Shown here: positions 52,479 to 60,953 of the stretch, in pieces | Layout: every line of letters starts with the position of its first letter | How positions within the stretch are numbered: position 1 is the stretch's first letter | Assembly: GCF_004217145.1 (NCBI RefSeq) | Contig: NZ_SHKR01000011.1 | Location: forward strand, 248,001 to 312,000 | Direction of reading: 5' to 3' | Source: Kribbella rubisoli | GTDB taxonomy: Bacteria > Actinomycetota > Actinomycetes > Propionibacteriales > Kribbellaceae | Length of the DNA: 64,000 bases | The notes under the pieces: model-generated | Told to the model about the DNA's origin: nothing | What the model saw: only the letters and a program-made list of their open reading frames with translations | Database searches by the model: none | Translations under genes and position numbers: made by a program

Positions 52479-54740
52479 ATGGTCGATATCGAACACCCGA
52501 AGAAGAAGGCCGCCGGCGTCCCCGCGGTGCTCTCGTCGTTCAAGTTCGGTTTCCGGGAGATGGGTCCCGCGCGGACCGGCAAGGTGTTCCTGAAGATGAA
52601 CCAGGACGGCGGGTTCGACTGCCCGTCCTGCGCCTGGCCGGACCCTGACCACAAACGCAAGCACGCGGCCGAGTTCTGCGAGAACGGCGCGAAGGCGGTG
52701 GCCTGGGAGGCGACGCGCAAACGGGTGCCGCGGGAGTTCTTCGCCGAGCACCCGGTCGAGGCGATGAACGAGATCTCGGAGTTCGACCTCGGCAAGCTCG
52801 GCCGGATCACCGAGCCGATGCTGCTGCGGGCCGGCGCGACCAACTACGAGCCGGTCGGCTGGGACGAGGCGTTCCAGGTCGTCGCGCGACACCTGAAGGC
52901 CCTCGTCGACCCCGACGACGCCGTCTTCTACACCTCCGGCCGGACCAGCAACGAGGCCGCGTTCCTCTACCAGCTCTTCGTCCGCGCCTACGGCACCAAC
53001 AACCTGCCCGACTGCTCGAACATGTGCCACGAATCTTCCGGTACGGCGCTGTCGCGGGTCATCGGCAGCGGCAAGGGTGCCGTCACGCTGGAGATGCTCG
53101 AAGAGGCCGAGCTGATCGTCGTCGTCGGCCAGAACCCTGGCACCAACGCACCGCGGATGCTCAGCCACCTGGAGATCGCCAAGCGCAACGGCGGCGACAT
53201 CGTCGCGGTCAACCCGCTGCCCGAGCCCGGCCTGATGAACTTCAAGAACCCGCAGACCGCGCGCGGCTGGATCGGCAAGGGCACGAAGCTCGCCGACCAG
53301 CACCTGCAGATCCGGATCGGCGGCGACCAGGCGCTGTTCCTTGCCATCGGCCACCTTCTGCTCGAGGCCGAGGCGACCAACCCCGGCACCGTTCTCGACA
53401 AGTCCTTCATCGACTCGCACACCAGTGGATTCGAGCTCTACGCCAAGCACAACACCGAGATCGACTGGCCGGCGGTCGAGCAGGCGACCGGGCTGCGGCG
53501 CCCCGAGATCGAGGAGCTCACCCAGCGGTTCATCAAGTCCAAGGCCACGGTGATCTGCTGGGCGATGGGCCTCACGCAGCACCGCGAGGCCGTCGCGACG
53601 ATCAGCGAGATCGTCAACGTCCTTCTCCTGCAGGGCAACATCGGCAAGCCGGGCGCCGGCCCGTGCCCGGTGCGCGGCCACTCGAACGTGCAGGGCGACC
53701 GCAGCATGGGCATCTGGGAGAAGATGCCGGAGACGTTCCTGGACAAGCTCGACTCCGAGTTCTCCTTCACCTCGCCGCGGGAGCACGGCATCGACGCGGC
53801 GGAGACGGTGAAGCGGCTGCGGGACGGCGCCGTCCGTGTGTTCTTCGCGATGGGCGGGAACTTCGCGTCCGCGACGCCGGACACCGAGGTCGTGCATCGC
53901 GGCCTGCGTGAGTGCGATCTGACCGTGCACGTGTCGACGAAGCTCAACCGGTCGCACACGATCACCGGCCGCGAGGCGCTGATCCTGCCGACCCTCGGGC
54001 GGACCGACCACGACCACACCGCGGCGGGTCCGCAATCCGTCACGGTCGAGGACTCGCAAGGCGCCGTACACCTCTCGACCGGGAACCTGATTCCGCCCGG
54101 TCCGGAGATGAAGTCGGAGATCGGCATCATCTGCGGGCTGGCGCAAGCCGTGGTGCCATCAGTAGGCGAGATCCCTTGGGCCGACTTCGCGGACGACTAC
54201 AGCCTGGTCCGGCAGCGGATCGGGCGGGTGGCCGACGGGTACGAGAACTTCGAGGACCGCTTGCGGGCGAACGGCGGTGGGTTCCTGCTGGCGCATGCGG
54301 CGCGGGACAAGCGCGAGTTCAAGACGTCCGACGCGCGGGCGCAGTTCACCGCCAACGACCTGGTCTGGTTGCCGACGGAGCCTGGTCGGCTGCTGCTGCA
54401 GACGCTCCGCAGTCATGACCAGTTCAACACCACGATCTACGGCCTCGAGGACCGCTACCGCGGCGTCCACGGGACGCGCGAGGTCGTCTTCGTGAACCCG
54501 GACGACCTGGCCGAGCTCGGTCTCGAGGACGGCGCATACGTCGACATCGTCAGCGAGTTCCGAGGCGTCGAACGGCGCGCCTCGCGATTCCGGCTGGTGT
54601 CCTACCCGACGGCTCGCGGTTGCGTGGCGGCTTACTACCCCGAGACCAACGTGCTGATGTCGGCCGACGACGTCGCCAAGGGCAGCAACACGCCCGTCGC
54701 GAAGGGCCTCACCGTCAGGCTGGAGCCAGTCGCTTCCTGA
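52479..54740 (+). CDS. FdhF/YdeP-type molybdopterin oxidoreductase
   Basis: 753 residues, cytoplasmic. N-terminal Cys residues (C48, C51 in FDCPSCAWPDP, then C67) may bind an iron-sulfur cluster; the bis-MGD fold follows (FYTSGRTSNEAAFLYQLFVR, CSNMCHESSG, VVVGQNPGTNAPRML, LLQGNIGKPGAGPCPVRGHS). Members are often called formate dehydrogenase alpha, but YdeP-like proteins are poorly characterised. No small subunits or FdhD are adjacent. Its last 26 bp overlap the convergent MFS gene. Confidence 0.88.
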   Translation: MVDIEHPKKKAAGVPAVLSSFKFGFREMGPARTGKVFLKMNQDGGFDCPSCAWPDPDHKRKHAAEFCENGAKAVAWEATRKRVPREFFAEHPVEAMNEISEFDLGKLGRITEPMLLRAGATNYEPVGWDEAFQVVARHLKALVDPDDAVFYTSGRTSNEAAFLYQLFVRAYGTNNLPDCSNMCHESSGTALSRVIGSGKGAVTLEMLEEAELIVVVGQNPGTNAPRMLSHLEIAKRNGGDIVAVNPLPEPGLMNFKNPQTARGWIGKGTKLADQHLQIRIGGDQALFLAIGHLLLEAEATNPGTVLDKSFIDSHTSGFELYAKHNTEIDWPAVEQATGLRRPEIEELTQRFIKSKATVICWAMGLTQHREAVATISEIVNVLLLQGNIGKPGAGPCPVRGHSNVQGDRSMGIWEKMPETFLDKLDSEFSFTSPREHGIDAAETVKRLRDGAVRVFFAMGGNFASATPDTEVVHRGLRECDLTVHVSTKLNRSHTITGREALILPTLGRTDHDHTAAGPQSVTVEDSQGAVHLSTGNLIPPGPEMKSEIGIICGLAQAVVPSVGEIPWADFADDYSLVRQRIGRVADGYENFEDRLRANGGGFLLAHAARDKREFKTSDARAQFTANDLVWLPTEPGRLLLQTLRSHDQFNTTIYGLEDRYRGVHGTREVVFVNPDDLAELGLEDGAYVDIVSEFRGVERRASRFRLVSYPTARGCVAAYYPETNVLMSADDVAKGSNTPVAKGLTVRLEPVAS

Positions 54741-55887
54741 ACCACGGCTGGAGTACTGCGAGCGCGACCGCAACAGCTGCGCTTGTCAGCCAGAGCCCTG
54801 TCGGGCCGGAGTTCTCGAGTAGTTGGGTGACTGTGAGCGGGGCGATCGTGGTCGCGATCCCCCAGCTCAGTCCGAAGACGGCCAGGTACCGGCCGCGGGC
54901 CTGATCAGGCGCCAGGCCGGAAGCTTGCGTGAGGTAGCGGGTCAGGAGGAACAGGTCGCCGAGGCTCCAGAGGATCGCGGCGATCACGAAGACGGCCAGC
55001 GTTCCTGCGACTGCGCAGACGACCAAGCCGGCGGCGAGAAGCACGTAGCCGATGGTGATGGATTGGAAGTCGTCGAGGTGCTGCACGCGGAGCAGGCGTT
55101 GCGCGGCGATCAGGGTGATCGCAGAGATGGCCAGGATGATTCCGATGCCGGACTTCGGCAGACCTTGCTCAAGCAGCGTTAGTGGCAGTCCGATGATGAT
55201 CTGCATGTAGATCGTTGCGAAGATCGTGCCACCGGCCAGGAGCAGGAGCAGTCGGCGATCGCGCCATACCGACACCGTCGCAGCAGGCGCTTCCTCTGCA
55301 TGCTGCACGTCGGTTCGAAGGACAAGCGCGACCAGAGCGGCGCAGGACAGGCAGGTGATCGCGTCGGCGACGAAGAGCCAGCGGAGATCCCAGTGGCTGA
55401 GCGCGGCGGCGAGGAGACCGGCCAGCACACCTGCGGCTGCCAGTGCGGCGCTGTAGAGACCGTAGGCGGCGGGACGACCAGCAGGCTCAGTGACGTCGGC
55501 GATCATCGCCTGGCTCGGCGGCTCGTAGATCTCGAACGCGAGGCCGAGCAGGATCGTGGCGAGCACCGCCGACCACAACGTGTGGCTCAACGCGATCCAC
55601 AGCTGGGCGATCGCACAGCCGGTCAGACCGAGGACGATCGTCCGGCGCCGGCCGAGTCGGTCGGCCAGTTGGCCACCCAGCAGCCGGGACGGGATCGTCG
55701 CAGCGCCGAACACCGCGAGGATCAGGCCGGTCTCACCGAGCGAAGCACCGAACTCGACCGTGAGCACCACGCCGAGGAACGGCAGCGTGAACGCACCGAT
55801 CCGGTTCACCGCGCGGGCGACGACCAGGATCCAGACAGTCCGGGACAGCCCACGCCAGGGTCCGGTCAGCGTGGCAACAGCGCTCAT
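54715..55887 (-). CDS. MFS transporter
   Basis: 390 residues, 12 membrane segments. The MFS loop motif is GGQLADRLGRRRTIVLG; motif C-like LYSAALAAAGVLAGLLAA suggests an exporter. ATG 55887 is preferred to longer open-frame starts that run over the divergent gene. Divergent from a CGNR-like zinc-finger regulator, which may control it. Confidence 0.86.
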   Translation of the reverse strand: MSAVATLTGPWRGLSRTVWILVVARAVNRIGAFTLPFLGVVLTVEFGASLGETGLILAVFGAATIPSRLLGGQLADRLGRRRTIVLGLTGCAIAQLWIALSHTLWSAVLATILLGLAFEIYEPPSQAMIADVTEPAGRPAAYGLYSAALAAAGVLAGLLAAALSHWDLRWLFVADAITCLSCAALVALVLRTDVQHAEEAPAATVSVWRDRRLLLLLAGGTIFATIYMQIIIGLPLTLLEQGLPKSGIGIILAISAITLIAAQRLLRVQHLDDFQSITIGYVLLAAGLVVCAVAGTLAVFVIAAILWSLGDLFLLTRYLTQASGLAPDQARGRYLAVFGLSWGIATTIAPLTVTQLLENSGPTGLWLTSAAVAVALAVLQPWFRKRLAPA

Positions 55888-55949
55888 GACGACTCCATGA
55901 CTATCTAAACGGATATGATCGGTCACGCGAGAGCCTATGGAGAGGACCC

Positions 55950-56546
55950 ATGACCGGTCAAGTGTCTTTTGATAGTCACGCGCGGAGCGTGCTGGCCGCG
56001 TCGGTCGAGTACGTGAACCGGCTGACCCCCGGGTACTCCGGCGGCGTCGCGTACGCCGCGCCCGCCGACGACCCCGAAGCAATCACCGAAGCCGTAGCCC
56101 AGGCCCTGACAGCGATCGGGCATCCCCCGAAATCGGTGCCGGTGAACGACGCACGCCGGCTCAAGCAGTTGGCTGGACGGATGCGAATGGTGTTCGAGGC
56201 CGCCGCAGCCGACGACCTGGACACCGCCGCGACGGAGATCAACGCACTCCTCGTGGACACCAACGCCCGTCCGCAACTCGATCGCGGCCGGGATCGCCCG
56301 TGGAGCCTGCACTTCCACGGCCCGGACGAGCAGCTCGCCAACGGGTGGGCGGCCGGCTGCGCCGCCGGTCTAGCTCTCGCCGTCGGTAGCGACCTCGCCG
56401 GCCGGCTAGGCGTCTGCGCGGCACCGCAGTGCGACCGCGTCTTCGTCGACGTCTCGAAGAACGGTCAACGCCGCTTCTGCTCACCCCAATGCCAGAGCCG
56501 CGTCAAAGCGGCCGCCCACCGCGCCCGCCAGGCGGCTACCGAATAA
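55950..56546 (+). CDS. CGNR-type zinc-finger regulator (variant motif)
   Basis: 198 residues. N-terminal ligand-type domain (AASVEYVNRLTPGYSGG) and a C-terminal zinc finger: LGVCAAPQCDRVFVDVSKNG then RRFCSPQCQSRVKAAAHRAR. The four Cys are kept, but the CGNR tetrapeptide reads CQSR. GGAGAGGACCC precedes the ATG. It ends 11 bp inside the convergent kinase gene. Probably regulates the divergent MFS gene. Confidence 0.83.
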   Translation: MTGQVSFDSHARSVLAASVEYVNRLTPGYSGGVAYAAPADDPEAITEAVAQALTAIGHPPKSVPVNDARRLKQLAGRMRMVFEAAAADDLDTAATEINALLVDTNARPQLDRGRDRPWSLHFHGPDEQLANGWAAGCAAGLALAVGSDLAGRLGVCAAPQCDRVFVDVSKNGQRRFCSPQCQSRVKAAAHRARQAATE

Positions 56547-57210
56547 GGACCGGCTTGGCCGGATCCTCGTTGTCGACCACGAGCTGCGCACGATCGGCGG
56601 GATGAATCTCCTCGACGTACCTGCGCTCGCCCGGGATGTACCTGTTCAGATAGCGCTGCTCAGCTGCCGCGGCCGACTCCATCCACGCCTGGTCGCGGGC
56701 AGTTCCTCGCCGCAGGACGGTGTCGAAGCCGACGTACACGTAGATCCGGAAGTCCCAGTAGTCGTCGAGCTCAGGTCGTTGCAAGAACGCGCCATCTGCA
56801 ACCAACACCGCGTCCGGCGCGGCGGTCCGCACAGGTGAGTCGAGGACAGAGCGCGCGGAGGTGTCGCGTATCCCGACGACATAACCCCGGTCACCATCCG
56901 GCCCGAGCGGCGCCAGCAACCGGTCGCGAATCGCGTCGTTGTCGTACATCTCGAAGTAGTAGCTCTCCGGCGAATCGATCGGGTACGACGTCCGCAGCTC
57001 CGGCGCCCGCTTGAAGTAGTCGATACCGGCCCGGATCACCTCACGATCGCTCCGCGCCCGCAGTACGTCGGCCAACTCGTCGGCGAGCGTCGTCTTGCCG
57101 GCCGCCGAGCATCCGTCGATCGCAACCCGCACCGGATGTGATCGCTGGACCGCGAGTACGTCGGACGCCAATTCCCCCAGGACCTCAGCTCGGTCTGCCA
57201 CGGTCAGCAT
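56536..57210 (-). CDS. Uridine-kinase-like P-loop protein
   Basis: About 224 residues. Walker A DGCSAAGKTTLADEL; the Asp region IDYFKRAPELR and a C-terminal YIPGERRYVEEIHPADRA. Similar to the uridine kinase-like proteins of actinobacteria whose substrate is unclear. ATG 57210 abuts GGAGG, so GTG 57201 (9-nt spacing) may be the true start. Its 3' end overlaps the CGNR-type gene by 11 bp. Confidence 0.82.
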   Translation of the reverse strand: MLTVADRAEVLGELASDVLAVQRSHPVRVAIDGCSAAGKTTLADELADVLRARSDREVIRAGIDYFKRAPELRTSYPIDSPESYYFEMYDNDAIRDRLLAPLGPDGDRGYVVGIRDTSARSVLDSPVRTAAPDAVLVADGAFLQRPELDDYWDFRIYVYVGFDTVLRRGTARDQAWMESAAAAEQRYLNRYIPGERRYVEEIHPADRAQLVVDNEDPAKPVLIR

Positions 57211-57223
57211 CCTCCAGCACAAC

Positions 57224-57258
57224 GGCGCCCCACCCGAATGGATTTCGGGTGGGGCGCC
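57224..57258 (-). terminator. Stem-loop after MMPL gene
   Basis: 15-bp perfect stem (ggcgccccacccgaa and complement) with a 5-nt loop, 10 bp past the MMPL stop. There is no T-run, but in high-GC genomes such stems often end transcription. It also lies just upstream of the kinase start. Confidence 0.65.
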
Positions 57259-57267
57259 GAGCTGTCG

Positions 57268-59457
57268 TCAGCCGACGGGAGTCAGCTCGCGGTCCTCCTC
57301 CGGGGCGGGTGGGGTGGAGGCGTGCTTGGCGGACTTCGGGCGGAGCCACTTCGGGGCCCACCAGTTGGCGTCGCCGAGCAGGATCATCACGCTCGGCAGG
57401 ACGACCGCGCGGATGATCGTCGCGTCGATCAGGATCGCGACGGCCAGTCCGACTCCGAGCTGCTTCATGTCCAGCGTGCTCAGCGTCGCGAAGACCGCGA
57501 ACACCCCGATCATCACCGCCGCGGCACTGGTCACCACGCCGGCCGAACCGGTGATGCCCTCGGCGACAGCCTGCCTGGTCGGCACGCCCCGCAGCACGGC
57601 CTCACGGATCCGGCTGACGACGAACACGTGGTAGTCCATCGACAGACCGAACAGCACCACGAAGAGGAACAGTGGCAGCCAACTGACGACCGCGCCGTTC
57701 GACCGGAAGTGCAGCAGCCCTTCGGCCCAGGTGTTCTGGAAGACCGCGGTGACGACGCCGTACGCCGCTCCCGCGCTCAGCAGGTTGAGCCCGATCGCCG
57801 TGACCGCGACGACCACCGAGCGGAACGTCACCATCATCACGATCATCGTCAGCAGCAGGACGAACCCGATCACCAGCGGCAGCTTGTCCCGCGTGTGCGC
57901 CGCATAGTCGACGTCCGCGGCGACGAACCCGCCGACGGCGTACTCAACACCCGGCACCTTGCCGACCGTCTCCGGCATCAACTCCTTGCGCAGCTTGGTC
58001 AGCGAGTCCCGAGCCTGCTGGCTACCGCCCTCGTACGGCGTGGCGACCTCGAGCGTCGTGACTGTGCCGTCCTTGGAAACCCGCGGCTCCTCGAGACCGT
58101 CCGACGCGAACAGCTTGTCGTCCTTCGTGCGCTGCATCAGGTCGGCCAGCGCAGCCTTGACGGCAGGCGCCTCGTTGGCCGGCGCCCGTACGGCGACCTC
58201 GTGGCTCGTGCCCGTGCTCGGGAACGCCGCGGTCAGCCGGTCGTACGCCTTCATCACCGACGTCGTCCGGGGCAGGTCCTCGGTCCCCGGGAACTTCAGC
58301 TGCATCCCCAGCGCCGGCGAAGCAACCGCGAGCAACGCGGTCACGGCGACAAGCAGCGTGGCGATCGGGTGCTTCAGCGCCGGCTTCAGCACGGTCGGCC
58401 AGAACCGCGGCTGACCCTTCGATGCCGTCAGGCGCCACACGAACGGGATCCGCGGCCGATCGACCCACCGGCCGAGCTTCGCCAGTACGGCGGGGAGCAC
58501 GGTGAGCGAACCGACGACGGCAACCGCGACGACGAGGATCGAACCGACCGCGAAGGACGAGAAGACCGCATCGCGAGCAAGGAACAGACCCGCCATCGAG
58601 ATGATGACCGCCGTACCCGAGACGACGACCGCGTGTCCCGAGGTCGCTGCGGCGATCTCGACCGCGTCGACGTGGCCGCGGCCCTTGGCGCGCTCCTCGC
58701 GTTCACGGCGGAGGTAGAACAGCGAGTAGTCGACGCCGACCGCCATACCGATCAGCAGGATGACGCTGTTGACCGCGTCGACCGCGGGTACGAGCTGTGA
58801 TGCTGCGGCCGCCAGGCCGATCGCTGCGGCTACTGCGGACAGCGCCAGCAGCAACGGCACCGAAGCGGCGATCAGTGCGCCGAACGCGATCAAGAGGATC
58901 GCCAGCGTCACCGGCAGGCTGAACATCTCCGCCCGCTTGAAGTCCTTGCCCAGCGTCTCGTTGAGCGCCTTGTCGATGGACAGTCCACCGACCTCTTCGA
59001 TCCGGAGGTCCGGATACTGCTTCTGCACCTGGGCGGTGGTGTCGAGCAGCGGCTGAACCCGGCCGTCGCCGTCACCGTCCTTGAGGGTGACCCTGACGAT
59101 CACCGCGTCCTTGTTCGGCGACGGCATCGGCTGCGCGACTTCCGCGACCCCACCGAGGGCGCGCATGCGCTGGATGACGACGCCGGCGGCCTTGTTCGCC
59201 GCGGTTTGGTCGAGCTGTCCGGACGGCGCCGTGATCAGCACGCTCTCCACGTCCGGGTCGTCGAAGTTGCCGGACTTGACGATGTTGTCCGCCCTGGTCA
59301 CCTCACCGATGTCGCCCTCGTTCTTCGACTCCTTCGTGCCGGTCATCGAGCCGAGCGCGAAACAGGCGGCCACGACGACCACCCACATCGCGATCGCCCG
59401 CCACGGATGGGTCGCGCTCCAGCGCGCCGCCCGTACCGTGATCTGTCCCCTGGCCAT
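57268..59457 (-). CDS. MMPL-family RND transporter
   Basis: 729 residues, two repeats of one + five membrane segments with large extracytoplasmic loops. Conserved pieces: LLIGMAVGVDYSLFYLRREREE and LFGLSMDYHVFVVSRIREA, the paired DY motifs of the proton relay. Family members export lipids or drugs. Basic start MARGQITVRAARWSATHPWRA. Single gene. Confidence 0.92.
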   Translation of the reverse strand: MARGQITVRAARWSATHPWRAIAMWVVVVAACFALGSMTGTKESKNEGDIGEVTRADNIVKSGNFDDPDVESVLITAPSGQLDQTAANKAAGVVIQRMRALGGVAEVAQPMPSPNKDAVIVRVTLKDGDGDGRVQPLLDTTAQVQKQYPDLRIEEVGGLSIDKALNETLGKDFKRAEMFSLPVTLAILLIAFGALIAASVPLLLALSAVAAAIGLAAAASQLVPAVDAVNSVILLIGMAVGVDYSLFYLRREREERAKGRGHVDAVEIAAATSGHAVVVSGTAVIISMAGLFLARDAVFSSFAVGSILVVAVAVVGSLTVLPAVLAKLGRWVDRPRIPFVWRLTASKGQPRFWPTVLKPALKHPIATLLVAVTALLAVASPALGMQLKFPGTEDLPRTTSVMKAYDRLTAAFPSTGTSHEVAVRAPANEAPAVKAALADLMQRTKDDKLFASDGLEEPRVSKDGTVTTLEVATPYEGGSQQARDSLTKLRKELMPETVGKVPGVEYAVGGFVAADVDYAAHTRDKLPLVIGFVLLLTMIVMMVTFRSVVVAVTAIGLNLLSAGAAYGVVTAVFQNTWAEGLLHFRSNGAVVSWLPLFLFVVLFGLSMDYHVFVVSRIREAVLRGVPTRQAVAEGITGSAGVVTSAAAVMIGVFAVFATLSTLDMKQLGVGLAVAILIDATIIRAVVLPSVMILLGDANWWAPKWLRPKSAKHASTPPAPEEDRELTPVG

Positions 59458-59640
59458 GCTTCCCTGCCCCTCTGCGCCCCCTCGGGCACCCCACCCAGCG
59501 CTCCTGGCGTGACGCTGGCTACGGGCAAAAGCCTGACTGGCCGGGGCAGGCCGCGGCCATGGAGGAAGCCACCCAGTCGACCCTGGGGCTAGCCCTACCC
59601 CACCCTTTCCCGTACGCCCTACGGGCCGGGGTGATCGACG

Positions 59641-60177
59641 TCAGAAGTCCTCGAAGTTGAGCGAGGAGGCGGCCGAAACGCCCTCCAGATACCCCTCGGC
59701 GCGCTCGGCCTTCGGGTACCGGTGGACGAGGTCCCAGAAGGTGGCGTTGTGGGTCGGCTCGATCAGATGAGCGAGCTCGTGGACCAGCACGTAATCGACG
59801 ACCCAGGCGGGCATCGACTGCAATCTGGTCGACAAACGGATCGATTTGTCCGCCGGAGTGCAGGATCCCCACCGTCTGTTTTGGTTCGAAACCCACCTCA
59901 CAGACGCAGGTTCGGGCACTTCTGGGAGGTGGCGACACGCGAGTTCGTGTGCTCTGGCCAACAATTTTTCGTCCGACACGCGCGATCGGCTGCGCTGCTT
60001 CTCGAGTCGCGCCAGCATGGTCTCGACCCAGCGCGCCTCCTCGGCGGCGGACAGCCGGTCGGGCATCAGTACGACCACCCGCTCACCGTCGCGGTACGCG
60101 CTGACCGTGCGCTTGCGGCGCTTGCTGCGCCGGATATCCACATACGGCGGGATCGGGCGCGGTGGGGAGTCGGCCAT
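59641..60177 (-). CDS. YgjP-like metallopeptidase/hydrolase
   Basis: 178 residues. The zinc motif is YVLVHELAHLIEPTHNATFWD, with the third ligand likely His from the THN segment; the ENQNRRWGSC-like motif (SNQNRRWGSCTPA) is typical of the YgjP/WLM-like family. Often found alone, as here. The biological target is unknown. Confidence 0.85.
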   Translation of the reverse strand: MADSPPRPIPPYVDIRRSKRRKRTVSAYRDGERVVVLMPDRLSAAEEARWVETMLARLEKQRSRSRVSDEKLLARAHELACRHLPEVPEPASVRWVSNQNRRWGSCTPADKSIRLSTRLQSMPAWVVDYVLVHELAHLIEPTHNATFWDLVHRYPKAERAEGYLEGVSAASSLNFEDF

Positions 60178-60700
60178 GGCTCAAAAATGTACCCCCCGAA
60201 TCCGACAACTTTCTTCGGTCCACATCCTGTGCATCGGCGTTTCCGCAGGTCAGACGCCAGATCTTGAACCCGCCGACCCGCGTTGTTCACATCCTGTTCC
60301 CCCGCCCGTCCACAGCATCGAGCGGCGCGCCCCACAGGTTGCGCACAGAGTTATCCACAGGGGTGGACAACGCGGGCTTGCCTGCACGGCCGTCGCCTCT
60401 TAGCGTCATCTGCAACAGGCTCCCGGACCGCCTCCGGGGCCGCTCGGAGGGGAAGCCGAGCCGCTCCGGAGGCGGATCACCGGGAGCCTGTTCCGTGCCG
60501 GCGAAAGTTTCGGTAAGGGCTTTCCCCCCGGGATTCAGGCGGCGCGCTGACCGTGAGGTGCGCTTGAGCCTGCGCCAGGAGGCCGTAGGGTGAATCCCGA
60601 CTGGGCCGCACGGCCTACGGCAGGACGGTCTGCCGTTCAGCATCCAACGACTGCCCGGGGCGAGACCCCGGGCTGGAATTCAAGCAAGGAGAGGGCCCTC
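60178..60700. other. Long intergenic region with DnaA-box-like sites and hairpins
   Basis: 523 bp without a supported gene. It contains a perfect TTATCCACA (60351-60359), near matches TTGTTCACA (60283-60291) and TTGTCCACC (60362-60370, minus), a large hairpin (60414-60492), and a gcccgggg/ccccgggc hairpin just before the zinc-ribbon gene. The promoter of that gene should be here. Confidence 0.6.
60414..60492. repeat. Large two-tier hairpin
   Basis: Outer arms aacaggctcccgg / ccgggagcctgtt (13 bp perfect) and inner arms ccgcctccgg / ccggaggcgg (10 bp), with a further ctcgg/ccgag stem at the tip. The fold covers 79 nt with only small internal loops and no T-run. It may be the core of a small structured RNA or an end signal. 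Confidence 0.7.
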
Positions 60701-60859
60701 ATGGCAGAGACCTGGAGCGGCGAGTTCTACTGCGTCAAGTGCAAGGCCAAGCGCACCGCCGACGGCGAGGTCAAGGTCAACGACAAGGGCACGCGCATGG
60801 CGAAGGCCAAGTGCCCCGAGTGCGGTACGAACCTGAACCGGATCCTCGGCAAGGCCTGA
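60701..60859 (+). CDS. DUF5679-like zinc-ribbon peptide
   Basis: 52 residues. Two CxxC knuckles (FYCVKCKAK and AKCPECGTN) make a zinc ribbon. AAGGAGAGG precedes ATG 60701. Small proteins of this type are widespread in actinobacteria; function unknown. Followed by a strong stem-loop. Confidence 0.85.
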   Translation: MAETWSGEFYCVKCKAKRTADGEVKVNDKGTRMAKAKCPECGTNLNRILGKA

Positions 60860-60872
60860 CGCACAAGGTCGT

Positions 60873-60915
60873 AGGGGCGGTGCTCGGCACGATGTCTGTG
60901 CCGGGCACCGCCCCT
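60873..60915 (+). terminator. Stem-loop after zinc-ribbon gene
   Basis: aggggcggtgc / gcaccgcccct with an inner cggcac/gtgccg stem and 7-nt loop; one mismatch joins the two. No T-run. It separates the zinc-ribbon gene from the kinase-like gene. Confidence 0.7.
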
Positions 60916-60953
60916 GGTTCGTCCCGGCTTGGGCGACCGGACAGAATGGAGGC

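Noticed and set aside
60178..60400. Chromosome replication origin
   Set aside because: There are only a few DnaA-like boxes and neither dnaA, dnaN nor an AT-rich unwinding element is adjacent.
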